DNA of 7,435 nucleotides from a bacterium (GCA_015494485.1 WGBF01000517.1:1-7435), one strand, 5' to 3'; counted from the stretch's first letter, positions 1 through 7,171 are shown. Made by a program: numbers and translations. The notes: generated by a model not told the origin, from the letters alone.

Positions 1-24
1 CAGAATACCTCCTCATTTAATTTT
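1..24 (-). promoter_or_regulatory. Shine-Dalgarno of a minus-strand gene lying beyond the left edge
   Basis: Read on the minus strand, the bases just after the rel stop codon contain GAGGAGGT (complement of 7-14), with only ATTCTG left before the window ends. This is a near-perfect ribosome binding site at the right distance for a start codon just outside the window. It implies a third gene in the small-ORF/rel operon, about 20-30 nt after rel. The identity of that gene cannot be seen. Confidence 0.6.
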
Positions 25-2259
25 CTATGAATATTTTTTTCCCTGTTGTTTGCGCTTTTTGGCTGCGGGTTCCACACGTTCCACACTTAATATGCCCCGC
101 ACTTTATTAATTGTATTAATCACACGGGTAAGATGCGGCAAATTTTGAACCTCAATAATCAATTTGCCTTCTGCAATTCGGTCCTTCACCCGCAAATCCA
201 CATGAATAATATTGGTATTGGAATTGGCAATAGCCTGCGTAATATCCCGCAGCAGATTTTTGCGGTCCTCACCAAAAATAGCCAGTTGAACGTGAAATTT
301 GGCTTCCGCCTCGGCCGTCCAGTATACCGGAACCGTGCGGTCCCGCCGATGCACCAATTTCTGCAGTTCCGGGCAATTGGTGCGGTGAACGGTAATCCCT
401 TTGCCGCTGGACATGTAGCCGATGATGTCATCGCCCGGCACCGGCTGGCAGCACTTCCCCAGATGCGTAACCACGTTGTCAATTCCATCCACCACAATGC
501 TGGAGTGCTTTTTCCCCCGGAAGATGCGCTTAATAAGGGAAACTTTCTCCTCCTTGGGTTTCTCATCCAGCACCAGGGAAAGGATTTTATCGATGGAAAC
601 ATCCCCCCGCCCCACCGCGGCCTTTAGCTGACGTTCGTCATCGTATAACAATTCTTTGGCGATCCGGGCAAGGGTTTGCTCCCCTGCCTTCAGTCCATAT
701 CGCTTAAAATACTTGGTAATAATTTCATCCCCCAGCTTTACGCTATGTTCAAACTGAACTTCGCGTAAATATTTGCGGATGTGATGCCGCGCTTTAGCCG
801 TTTTGACAAACGTTAACCAATCCTGATGGGGATGCTGGTTGGCACTGGTAATAATTTCCACCAGGTCCCCGGATTTCAATTCATATTTTAAGGGCACAAT
901 GCGGCCATTGACCTTGGCCCCAATACAATGCATGCCAATATTGGTGTGCACCGCAAAGGCAAAATCCACCGGCGTTGCCCCGACGGGTAAACGAATGACA
1001 TCTCCTTTGGGGGTAAACACAAATACTTCATCCTGGTAGAGATTAATTTTCAGGGATTCCAGAAATTCCTGTGCACTGGTGGTACTGGCGCCTTCGTATT
1101 GCTCCAGCAGCTGGCGAACCCATTGGACCTGGGAATCGAATTCCACCGTGCGTTTGTCCCCCATGCCCTCCTTGTACCGCCAGTGGGCGGCAATTCCCAT
1201 TTCCGCCACCCGATGCATATCGAAAGTGCGAATCTGAATTTCCACCATGTGCCCGTTTTTATCCACGATAGTGGTGTGCAGGGACTGATACCCGTTAAAT
1301 TTGGGCATGGCAATATAATCCTTAAACCGCTCATACACCGGGGTAAACAAATTGTGAACCAACCCCAGCACGTAATAGCATTCTTCCACTTTCTCCACAA
1401 TAATGCGAATGGCAAACAGGTCGTAAATTTCTTCCAGGGGTTTATTGCGGAGCTTCATCTTGCGGTAAATGGAATAGAGGTGTTTGGGGCGACCGTACAC
1501 TTCCGCTTTTATGTTGTGGTTCTTTAATTCTTCTTTGATGGGCTCAATGATATTTTGAATATACGCTTCCCGTTCTTCTTTTTTCTGGTTCAACCGGCGC
1601 ACCAAATCCACAAACTGTTTATTTTCCAGATATTTAAACGCCAGGTCTTCCAGCTCACTTTTTACTTTGTGCATCCCAAACCGGTGCGCCAACGGCGCGT
1701 ACACATCGCGGGTTTCCAGGGCAATACGCAGGCGGTTTTTGGCCGGAACGTGCTGCAGGGTGCGCATGTTGTGCAGGCGGTCTGCCAATTTAATAATAAT
1801 CACCCGCAGGTCTTTGGCCATGGAGAGCAGCATCTTTCGGAATGTTTCCGCCTGCCGCACCTCATAACTCAGATTTTTCCGCCCGCTCAGTTCCGTAATT
1901 TTGGTAACGCCGTCCACCAGCAACGCCACCTGTTCCCCAAATTCCTCTTCAATATCTTTGATGGTAAATCCGGTGTCCTCTACCACATCGTGCAGGAGTC
2001 CTGCGGCAATGGTAATGGAATCCATGCGCATATCCGCCAGAATGTGCGCCACCTGCAGGCAATGTTCAAAATACGGTTCGCCGGAAAACCGCCGTTGTTC
2101 CCGGTGAGCCCAAAGCCCAAAATTGTAAGCGCGCTCCAGAAATTCCTGGTCGCACTGGGGATTGTAGGCGCAAATTTTCTTTTTCAGCTCCTCAAATACC
2201 GGGTCGTATTGCGCCTTCAATTGGGCAAACTGTTCTTCTTTCACATCAATTGCTAACAT
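25..2259 (-). CDS. rel: Bifunctional (p)ppGpp synthetase/hydrolase (Rel/SpoT type)
   Basis: A full-length 744-residue long RelA/SpoT homologue that makes and degrades the alarmone (p)ppGpp during the stringent response in the cytoplasm. The N-terminal HD hydrolase domain keeps H66, the HD pair H90-D91 (in LLHDVVEDT), E94-D95 and D160, so hydrolysis should be intact. The synthetase domain follows at about 230-360, with GRPKHLYSIYRKM (256-268), D280 and YQSLHTT (324-330). RFKD at 311-314 matches the RXKD signature reported for bifunctional enzymes, as opposed to the EXDD of RelA. Next come a TGS domain (about 408-470), a helical region, a zinc-finger-like segment with C603, C604, H625 and C629, and a C-terminal ACT domain (about 653-730) that senses the ribosome or amino acids. 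The last 15 residues are strongly basic. The start ATG has AGGA about 10 nt upstream. It lies 26 nt downstream of the small gene and is probably co-transcribed with it. relA, spoT and rel are all possible names; rel fits the bifunctional form best. Confidence 0.96.
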   Translation of the reverse strand: MLAIDVKEEQFAQLKAQYDPVFEELKKKICAYNPQCDQEFLERAYNFGLWAHREQRRFSGEPYFEHCLQVAHILADMRMDSITIAAGLLHDVVEDTGFTIKDIEEEFGEQVALLVDGVTKITELSGRKNLSYEVRQAETFRKMLLSMAKDLRVIIIKLADRLHNMRTLQHVPAKNRLRIALETRDVYAPLAHRFGMHKVKSELEDLAFKYLENKQFVDLVRRLNQKKEEREAYIQNIIEPIKEELKNHNIKAEVYGRPKHLYSIYRKMKLRNKPLEEIYDLFAIRIIVEKVEECYYVLGLVHNLFTPVYERFKDYIAMPKFNGYQSLHTTIVDKNGHMVEIQIRTFDMHRVAEMGIAAHWRYKEGMGDKRTVEFDSQVQWVRQLLEQYEGASTTSAQEFLESLKINLYQDEVFVFTPKGDVIRLPVGATPVDFAFAVHTNIGMHCIGAKVNGRIVPLKYELKSGDLVEIITSANQHPHQDWLTFVKTAKARHHIRKYLREVQFEHSVKLGDEIITKYFKRYGLKAGEQTLARIAKELLYDDERQLKAAVGRGDVSIDKILSLVLDEKPKEEKVSLIKRIFRGKKHSSIVVDGIDNVVTHLGKCCQPVPGDDIIGYMSSGKGITVHRTNCPELQKLVHRRDRTVPVYWTAEAEAKFHVQLAIFGEDRKNLLRDITQAIANSNTNIIHVDLRVKDRIAEGKLIIEVQNLPHLTRVINTINKVRGILSVERVEPAAKKRKQQGKKYS

Positions 2260-2285
2260 AACAATCCATTCCTGCTAAAATACGC

Positions 2286-2540
2286 TCAGTTGGTTTCACC
2301 GGGAATTAAGCCCCGTTCGGCCAGCACCCGCATCATCCGTGGCTTGTAAATTAAATCAAAAACATGGGATTTTTCCGGAAAAAGCGTTTCTGCAAAATCA
2401 CGCGCCTGGCGGATATACATAACGCCCCGGGCAAACGTCAGGTCTTTTTCCTGATACAAAATTTGAATCGTAAAATCCACCATTAACCGCAATTGACGAA
2501 TTTTACGATTTTCTTCCCGAACTTCCGGGCTCCAACGCAT
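2286..2540 (-). CDS. Small conserved-looking protein of unknown function, first gene of the rel operon
   Basis: An 84-residue protein whose family I cannot name. It is rich in charged residues and probably mostly helical. It has no cysteine, no signal peptide and no membrane segment. The C-terminal half (LFPEK, then FDLIYKPRMMRVLAERGL) has the look of a conserved motif: an aromatic/proline turn followed by FDLIY and PR. It resembles small hypothetical proteins I associate with several Gram-negative phyla, but I cannot confirm this. The case for a real gene is strong. AAGGAG lies 5 nt before the ATG (complement of 2546-2551), the frame is open throughout, and the stop is only 26 nt before rel on the same strand. 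The neighbourhood suggests co-expression with (p)ppGpp metabolism, but no function should be assigned. Confidence 0.82.
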   Translation of the reverse strand: MRWSPEVREENRKIRQLRLMVDFTIQILYQEKDLTFARGVMYIRQARDFAETLFPEKSHVFDLIYKPRMMRVLAERGLIPGETN

Positions 2541-2733
2541 GACGTCTCCTTTTCAATTAAACCTAAATATACGGTTTTTGCAGGTCAAGTGCTATTTGTG
2601 AACGCCAAAAAAACTAAAAATATCCCGTCTTTCCAATCATCGGAGCAGGTAGCGGAAAGATTTAAAATATCTGGTTTTAACTGTCATTTTTCATTTAATT
2701 TCACTGGATCGAAAAACAAAAGAGGCAATAGGG
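2541..2733. other. Divergent intergenic region between the rel operon and the M29-like peptidase gene
   Basis: 193 bp, AT-rich compared with its flanks, and without a credible gene. It must carry promoters in both directions. The minus-strand promoter candidate is listed separately. For the plus strand I see TAAAAT at 2663-2668 but no convincing -35 partner. Two inverted repeats may be operators or leader structure. One is TCTTTCC (2628-2634) with GGAAAGA (2654-2660) across a 19-nt loop. The other is TTAAAA (2662-2667) with TTTTAA (2675-2680) across 7 nt. Both are short enough to be chance. Confidence 0.5.
2558..2588 (-). promoter_or_regulatory. Candidate promoter of the small-gene/rel operon (TTG-N20-TAGGTTTA)
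   Basis: On the minus strand, TTG (complement of 2586-2588, inside TTGACC) is followed after 20 nt by TAGGTTTA (complement of 2558-2565). This matches seven of eight positions of the TAnnTTTG -7 element at the spacing known for Bacteroidota-type promoters (TTG, 19-21 nt, TAnnTTTG). A conventional sigma-70 reading is poorer: TTGACC is good, but TATTTA sits only 13 nt away. The implied leader is short, about 10-15 nt, and would just include the Shine-Dalgarno. It is a weak prediction supported mainly by a similar site ahead of metK. Confidence 0.3.
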
Positions 2734-3693
2734 ATGGATGCACTTCACGAAGCGGCATTAATTGCAGCACGGGACTGCATGGGGATACAAAATCATGAAA
2801 CGGTTCTGGTAGTTTCGGACGCGTTAACCCGCAAAATCGGACAGGCGTTGTTTGATGTCTCTCATGATTTGTGCCGGGAAGTGTTTATGCTGGAAATGCT
2901 TCCCCGTTCGGTGAATGGCGAAGAACCGCCGGAGCTGGTAACGGAAGCCATGCAACGGGTGGATGTGGTGATTGCCCCGCTGAGCACGTCGATTACCCAT
3001 ACCAATGCCCGCCGATTGGCCTGTGCCGAAGGGGCACGGGTAGGCACCATGCCCGGCATTACGGAAGATATTATGGTGCGCACCATGCGGGCCGATTACC
3101 ACAAAATTGCCCGGCTTACCCATCAGGTTCGGGACATTTTAAGCGCCGGTAAAACCGTTCGCGTTACCTCTCCTGCCGGCACGGATTTAACCCTTCCCAT
3201 CGACGGTATCAATGCCATTGCTTCCACCGGATTAATCCTGGAACGCGGTTCGTTTGGAAACCTGCCCTCCGGGGAAGCCTATTTGATGCCCCAGGAAGGT
3301 AAAGCGGAAGGGGTATTGGTGGTGGATGGCTCCATGGCAGGGGTTGGCTTAATTACCGATGAACCCATCCGCATTACCATCGTCAACGGGAAAGCGGAAA
3401 AAATTGAAGGGGGCAAGGAAGCGGCACTTCTGGAAGAAACCGTGGAACGCATTGGCCCGCTGGCCCGCAACATTGCGGAGTTTGGCGTAGGCACCAACGA
3501 TATGGCCAAAGTTACCGGTAAAATTCTGGAAGACGAAAAGGTAAAAGGCACCATTCACGTTGCGCTGGGGAATAATATTTCCATGGGTGGTACGGTGAAT
3601 GTGCCCTTCCATGTGGACGGTGTGGTGCTGAAACCCACAGTGTACGTGGATGACGTACTGCTGTTAAAAGACGGGAAGTTGCTGGTGGAATAA
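2734..3693 (+). CDS. Short M29-like metallo-aminopeptidase family protein
   Basis: A 319-residue protein that looks like a compact relative of the M29 (thermophilic AmpT/AmpS) aminopeptidases, which remove N-terminal residues from peptides using two metal ions in the cytoplasm. The C-terminal half shows the M29 ligand order: E181 in GNLPSGEA, E249 in AEFGVGTN, H275 in GTIHVALGN, then H293 and D295 in PFHVDG. The GGTVNVPFHVD stretch is typical. Classical M29 enzymes are about 400 residues. Here the N-terminal domain is shorter, and the loop between H275 and H293 is contracted. I do not see the tyrosine usually found a few residues after the first ligand histidine; asparagines (280-281) sit there. 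The related fold is also used by NicX-type ring-cleaving dioxygenases, so peptidase activity is likely but not certain. The start is ATG with AGAGG at 2721-2725. It stands alone, divergent from the rel operon. Confidence 0.8.
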   Translation: MDALHEAALIAARDCMGIQNHETVLVVSDALTRKIGQALFDVSHDLCREVFMLEMLPRSVNGEEPPELVTEAMQRVDVVIAPLSTSITHTNARRLACAEGARVGTMPGITEDIMVRTMRADYHKIARLTHQVRDILSAGKTVRVTSPAGTDLTLPIDGINAIASTGLILERGSFGNLPSGEAYLMPQEGKAEGVLVVDGSMAGVGLITDEPIRITIVNGKAEKIEGGKEAALLEETVERIGPLARNIAEFGVGTNDMAKVTGKILEDEKVKGTIHVALGNNISMGGTVNVPFHVDGVVLKPTVYVDDVLLLKDGKLLVE

Positions 3694-3720
3694 TCCCCTC
3701 ACGCTGCGCGACTCTTTTGA

Positions 3721-3739
3721 AACGAACCATCGGTTCGTT
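3721..3739. terminator. Hairpin between convergent genes, possible bidirectional transcription end
   Basis: AACGAACC (3721-3728) and GGTTCGTT (3732-3739) form a perfect 8-bp stem with a 3-nt loop (ATC). It lies in the 49-bp gap between the stop codons of the M29-like gene and nfo. The position suits a shared terminator. However, neither strand has a real T run after it: the plus side continues TCGGCT and the minus side TCAAAAG. It is therefore not a canonical intrinsic terminator. Confidence 0.4.
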
Positions 3740-3742
3740 CGG

Positions 3743-4612
3743 CTACCGGCAGAACTGCCGCAGTTTCCGGATGTCTTCCGCATACGCCTGTTCCCCGCCG
3801 GGAATTTCCAGAATAAACGGCAAATGCTGCACCGCCGGGTCTTGAATAATGCGACGGAAACCCTCCAATCCGATGTGCCCTTCTCCAATGCGGGCGTGGC
3901 GATCGCGGTGGCTTCCTATGGGCATTCTTGAATCGTTTACGTGAAACACCCGCACGCGTTCCATACCAATGGTTGCCTCAATTTGTTGTTTAAAATCCTC
4001 CCAGCCGGCAGCCGTGTGAATGGCATACCCCGCTGCAAACACGTGGCAGGTATCCACGCAAACGCCCAGGCGATGCGGAACCGCCGAACGGCGAATTATT
4101 TCCGCCAATTCCTCCAGAGTACGCCCCAGTTGGGTGCCCTGCCCCGCCGTCGTTTCCAGTAAAACAGTGGGGCCGCTGCCGGTCTCCGATGCCAGAACCG
4201 TATTCAGCGCCGCCACTACCCGGTCAATCCCCTCCTCCACCGTGCCGGAAACCACCGAACCGGGATGCAACACCACAAACGGAACGTCCAACTGCGCCGC
4301 CCGGTGCACTTCGTCCGCTAACGCCTGAACAGACTTCCGGTAGGTTTCTTCTGCCGGGGCGGCAATATTGATGAGGTAAGAGGTGTGAATACAGGGCACA
4401 GAAATCCCCGTGGCCTGGCGGGCGGCCTTAAATTTTCGGATGTCCTCTTCATTCAGCGCGGGGGCACGCCACTGCCGTTGATTTTTGGAAAAAATTTGAA
4501 TCGCATCCGCCCCAATCTGTTTACCCCGCTCCAGGGCCCGAAACAGTCCGCCCGCAATGGATGTATGCGCCCCCAGCGGCGGGCAATTATTTTTAATGAT
4601 ATTTTCTTTCAT
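3743..4612 (-). CDS. nfo: Deoxyribonuclease IV (endonuclease IV), AP endonuclease
   Basis: A 289-residue TIM-barrel AP endonuclease that cuts the backbone 5' of abasic sites in base excision repair and clears blocked 3' ends. It uses a trinuclear zinc centre. All nine ligands of the family can be placed: H76 (CIHTSYL), H116 (VLHPGS), E153 (LLETTAGQG), D187 and H190 (VDTCH), H224 (FHVNDS), D237 and H239 (HRDRH), and E269 (LEIPGG). The GAHTSIAGG opening and IGEGHIG are also standard. Length is normal and the frame intact. ATG at 4612 is the only usable start in the open frame, but no Shine-Dalgarno precedes it, unlike the other genes here. Instead a five-codon upstream ORF ends across this start codon (see findings). 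The gene is convergent with the M29-like gene and divergent from metK, so it is probably transcribed alone. Confidence 0.96.
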   Translation of the reverse strand: MKENIIKNNCPPLGAHTSIAGGLFRALERGKQIGADAIQIFSKNQRQWRAPALNEEDIRKFKAARQATGISVPCIHTSYLINIAAPAEETYRKSVQALADEVHRAAQLDVPFVVLHPGSVVSGTVEEGIDRVVAALNTVLASETGSGPTVLLETTAGQGTQLGRTLEELAEIIRRSAVPHRLGVCVDTCHVFAAGYAIHTAAGWEDFKQQIEATIGMERVRVFHVNDSRMPIGSHRDRHARIGEGHIGLEGFRRIIQDPAVQHLPFILEIPGGEQAYAEDIRKLRQFCR

Positions 4613-4635
4613 TTTGGAATGCGCATGTATTAATT

Positions 4636-4667
4636 TTGATCTCTTTTATAAAATTGCGCTAAGTTTA
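4636..4667 (+). promoter_or_regulatory. Candidate metK promoter (TTG-N21-TAAGTTTA)
   Basis: TTG (4636-4638) is followed after 21 nt by TAAGTTTA (4660-4667), seven of eight positions of the Bacteroidota-type TAnnTTTG -7 element at allowed spacing. The implied start of transcription is near 4673-4676, giving a leader of under 25 nt that contains the AGGGA ribosome site at 4679-4683. The gap is only 80 bp and AT-rich, so chance matches are easy. The agreement with the candidate before the rel operon raises its value. Confidence 0.35.
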
Positions 4668-4692
4668 ATGATTAAAGCAGGGAATTTAAAGG

Positions 4693-5853
4693 ATGAAAAA
4701 AGAATTTCTGTTCACGTCCGAATCGGTTTCGGAAGGCCACCCCGATAAAATCGCAGATTCCATTTCGGATGAAATTGTGGATGCCATTTACCGCCTGCCA
4801 GGCGATGTGCGCGGAAACCGGGCCGCGGTGGAAACGCTGGTTACTACCAACACCACCATTCTGGCGGGCGAAGTGTCCATTCCGGACAACCAACACATCG
4901 ACTACGAAAGTATTGCCCGGCGCGTGATTCGGGAAATTGGGTACGACGACCCGGAACTGTTGTTTGACAGCAATTGCGACGTCATTATTAAAATACACAA
5001 CCAATCCCCGGAAATTGCGGTGGGGGTTGACCAGGGCGGTGCCGGTGACCAGGGCATGATGTTCGGCTATGCGACCAACGAAACCCCGGAGTTCATGCCT
5101 TTGCCCATTTCCTTAGCCCATCGCATTATTGAACGCATTGACCGGGCCCGGCACACCAATGCCATTCCCTTCCTGCGCCCGGACGGGAAAACCCAGGTCA
5201 CCATTCTGTATGAGGACTGGAAACCGGTGGCCATTGAAAAGATTGTGGTGGCGGTACCGCACCATCCCTCCGTCACGCGGGAAGAAGTCGCCGAAACCCT
5301 TTACCAGCACATCATCCAGCCCCTCATTGAATCCGTTGGGCTGCAGTACACCAAAACGGAATCCACTTACATTGTGAACGGTACCGGCATCTGGACAATT
5401 GGCGGCCCCCATTCCGATACCGGCTTAACGGGACGAAAAATTATTGTGGACACTTACGGCGGCATGGGACGCCACGGTGGCGGTGCCTTTTCCGGCAAGG
5501 ACCCCAGCAAGGTGGACCGATCCGCCTCCTACGCAGCCCGCTACGTGGCCAAGAATCTGGTCGCTGCCGGTGTTGCAGACCGCCTGGAAGTGCAGGTGGC
5601 GTATGTGATTGGCCGCCCCGACCCGGTATCCATTATGGTGGAAACATTCGGCACAGCGCGCATCCCGGAATCGCGCATCGTGGACATCATCCGGGAAGTG
5701 TTTGACCTGCGACCGGCGGGGATTATGGCCATGCTGGACCTGCAAAAACCGCGCTACCGCAAAACCGCCACGTACGGGCATTTCGGGCGCACGGAAGAGG
5801 AATTTACCTGGGAAAAACTGGATAAAGTGGACCGCATTCGGGAACTGCTGTAA
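4693..5853 (+). CDS. metK: S-adenosylmethionine synthetase (methionine adenosyltransferase)
   Basis: A 386-residue enzyme of normal length. It joins methionine and ATP to give S-adenosylmethionine, the main methyl donor, releasing phosphate and pyrophosphate in the cytoplasm. The N-terminal FTSESVSEGHPDKIADSISD (positions 7-26) holds the ATP-contact H16 and metal-binding D18. GAGDQGMMFGYA (116-127) is the first family signature and GGGAFSGKD (262-270) the P-loop-like second. K166, GPHSDTGLTGRK (238-249) and the C-terminal YGHFGR also match. The start is ATG with AGGGA at 4679-4683, spacing 9. The upstream gap is too short and AT-rich for a SAM riboswitch. The 123-bp gap with a hairpin before the response regulator suggests that metK is transcribed alone. 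Confidence 0.98.
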   Translation: MKKEFLFTSESVSEGHPDKIADSISDEIVDAIYRLPGDVRGNRAAVETLVTTNTTILAGEVSIPDNQHIDYESIARRVIREIGYDDPELLFDSNCDVIIKIHNQSPEIAVGVDQGGAGDQGMMFGYATNETPEFMPLPISLAHRIIERIDRARHTNAIPFLRPDGKTQVTILYEDWKPVAIEKIVVAVPHHPSVTREEVAETLYQHIIQPLIESVGLQYTKTESTYIVNGTGIWTIGGPHSDTGLTGRKIIVDTYGGMGRHGGGAFSGKDPSKVDRSASYAARYVAKNLVAAGVADRLEVQVAYVIGRPDPVSIMVETFGTARIPESRIVDIIREVFDLRPAGIMAMLDLQKPRYRKTATYGHFGRTEEEFTWEKLDKVDRIRELL

Positions 5854-5882
5854 CGCATTCCGCTGGCACGTTGCAGAATGCG
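5854..5882 (+). terminator. Hairpin directly after metK, terminator-like without T run
   Basis: CGCATTC (5854-5860), starting at the first base after the metK stop, pairs perfectly with GAATGCG (5876-5882) around a 15-nt loop. The position suggests a 3' end or RNA-protecting structure for the metK transcript. The downstream bases are CCCCGTTTGCC, with no proper U tract, so intrinsic termination is uncertain. Confidence 0.35.
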
Positions 5883-5976
5883 CCCCGTTTGCCGGTAGCA
5901 GAGACATTCATTTCCATCAATTCCCGCAGAAAACTTCCGATAATTGCAGGGAAAGAAACAAAGGATTGGGTATTTC

Positions 5977-7077
5977 ATGAGTGACCCCAAAAAACGTGTG
6001 CTCATCGTTGATGATGAGGAAGATTTAACCTGGACGCTGGCCAAAAAGCTGTCCAAGGACCGGGATAAGTTTGAACTGATAACGGTGAACTCCGGCCAGG
6101 AAGCCATTAATGTGTTAAACCAGCTTCCGGTGAACCTGGTTATTTCCGACGTGCGCATGCCGGAAATTTCCGGGCTGGACCTGCTGGAAAAAATTCGGGA
6201 GACTTACCCGCAAACCAAGGTGGTGATTATGACCGCCTACGGCTCCTCCGATGTGCAAAACGAAGCCAACCAGCGGGGCTGTTTCAAATACATTGAAAAA
6301 CCGTTCGAAATTAACGAACTGCGGCAGCTTATTCTGGATGCGCTGCAGGACGAAAAAGGCTTCCGCGGCACGGTGGCGGATTTTCAGCTCAGCGATATTA
6401 TTCAATTGAATTGTCTGGGACGCTTAACCTCCGCCCTGCACATCAAGCATCAGGACGAAGACGGCTACATTTATTTTCAGGACGGGAACATTGTCCACGC
6501 GGAAACCAACCATCTGGAAGGCGAAAAAGCCTTTTATTATATCATGAGCTGGGAAGGCGGGGAATTCAAGGTGATGCGCAATCAACTACCCCCGCGGGAA
6601 ACCATTCAGAAAGGATGGCAAAGTTTATTGCTGGAAAGCCTGCGCATTAAGGACGAATCCTCCGACCTGGCCAAGGAAGAAATTGAACGGGAAAAGCGTA
6701 AACGGCAGCGCCAATTATCCCGTCTTTTTGAGTCCATTATTGGCGCGGAAGGGGTAACCCACGCGCTGGTTCACAGCCATGCGGGATTCCCCATATTCTA
6801 TCGCGGAAAGCTGGAAAACAAGCCGGATAAGGTCACGGAACTGGGGGACAACATTTCCAACCTGCTGGCGGGCCTGGAAAAAGCCAGTGAACCGCTGTTT
6901 GGGAAGCATTTAATTTTCTGGGAGGGACATTTCTTGAACCATACCGTCCTGCTTCATAAAATTCCGGGGGAAGATGCCTACGTCACCATCCTGGGCGGCC
7001 GGGAAATGAACACCGGCTTTGTGCGCCTGGAACTCCGCAAACACCTGGACAAAATAAAAACCCTCATTGCAGATTGA
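5977..7077 (+). CDS. Response regulator: receiver, PATAN/DUF4388 and roadblock/LC7-like domains
   Basis: A 366-residue cytoplasmic signalling protein with no DNA-binding domain. Residues 6-125 form a CheY-like receiver with the acidic pair D12-D13, phosphoacceptor D58 (ISDVRMP), T86 (IMTAYG) and K108 (IEKPF), all intact. Residues about 128-222 are a PATAN/DUF4388 domain: FRGTVADFQLSDIIQL, then GYIYFQDGNIVHAE and a WEGGEF ending. A highly charged helix (225-246, rich in E, K and R) leads to a C-terminal segment (about 247-360) that resembles a roadblock/LC7 (MglB-like) fold. In it, GAEGVTHALVHSHAGFPIFY is the usual beta-hairpin, followed by a helix and further strands. Roadblock proteins often regulate small GTPases such as MglA, so the output is probably protein-protein. 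No kinase or GTPase is nearby. The ATG at 5977 is preferred to the in-frame TTG at 5944 because AAAGGA lies at 5960-5965 and the family starts just before KKRVLIVDDE. Confidence 0.9.
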   Translation: MSDPKKRVLIVDDEEDLTWTLAKKLSKDRDKFELITVNSGQEAINVLNQLPVNLVISDVRMPEISGLDLLEKIRETYPQTKVVIMTAYGSSDVQNEANQRGCFKYIEKPFEINELRQLILDALQDEKGFRGTVADFQLSDIIQLNCLGRLTSALHIKHQDEDGYIYFQDGNIVHAETNHLEGEKAFYYIMSWEGGEFKVMRNQLPPRETIQKGWQSLLLESLRIKDESSDLAKEEIEREKRKRQRQLSRLFESIIGAEGVTHALVHSHAGFPIFYRGKLENKPDKVTELGDNISNLLAGLEKASEPLFGKHLIFWEGHFLNHTVLLHKIPGEDAYVTILGGREMNTGFVRLELRKHLDKIKTLIAD

Positions 7078-7122
7078 GGAGGCATTTTTCCGTTTTTTCA
7101 CGTTTTAGGAAATTTCCCCATT

Positions 7123-7171
7123 CCCATGGCTAAAGCCCATGGGCTATGGGCAACCCGTCCCTCCGGGACGG
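7123..7171. repeat. Double-hairpin repeat, REP/IS200-end-like
   Basis: Two perfect hairpins lie close together. CCCATGG (7123-7129) pairs with CCATGGG (7137-7143) around CTAAAGC. CCGTCCC (7155-7161) pairs with GGGACGG (7165-7171) around TCC. The pattern of a CCCATGG-CTAAAG-type hairpin, GGGCTA, then a CCGTCCC-type hairpin resembles dispersed palindromic sequences I associate with REP elements and IS200/IS605-type ends. No Y1 transposase gene is present here. Copy number cannot be judged from this window. Confidence 0.5.

Noticed and set aside
1555..2256. 233-codon open frame on the plus strand opposite the 5' part of rel
   Set aside because: It is antisense to the conserved HD and synthetase domains of rel, and its translation (long F/Q/H-rich stretches) resembles no protein family. 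It is a shadow of the rel codon pattern.
4613..4692. SAM riboswitch upstream of metK
   Set aside because: The gap is 80 bp, AT-rich and lacks the paired helices or terminator of known SAM riboswitch classes; the predicted leader is under 25 nt.
5425..5907. 160-codon open frame on the minus strand opposite metK
   Set aside because: It overlaps the conserved metK core, has no ribosome site and gives a low-complexity H/F/R-rich translation. It is a shadow frame.
5944..5976. TTG start that would add 11 residues to the response regulator
   Set aside because: The added residues do not fit the receiver family and there is no good ribosome site before 5944, whereas ATG at 5977 has AAAGGA at 5960-5965.
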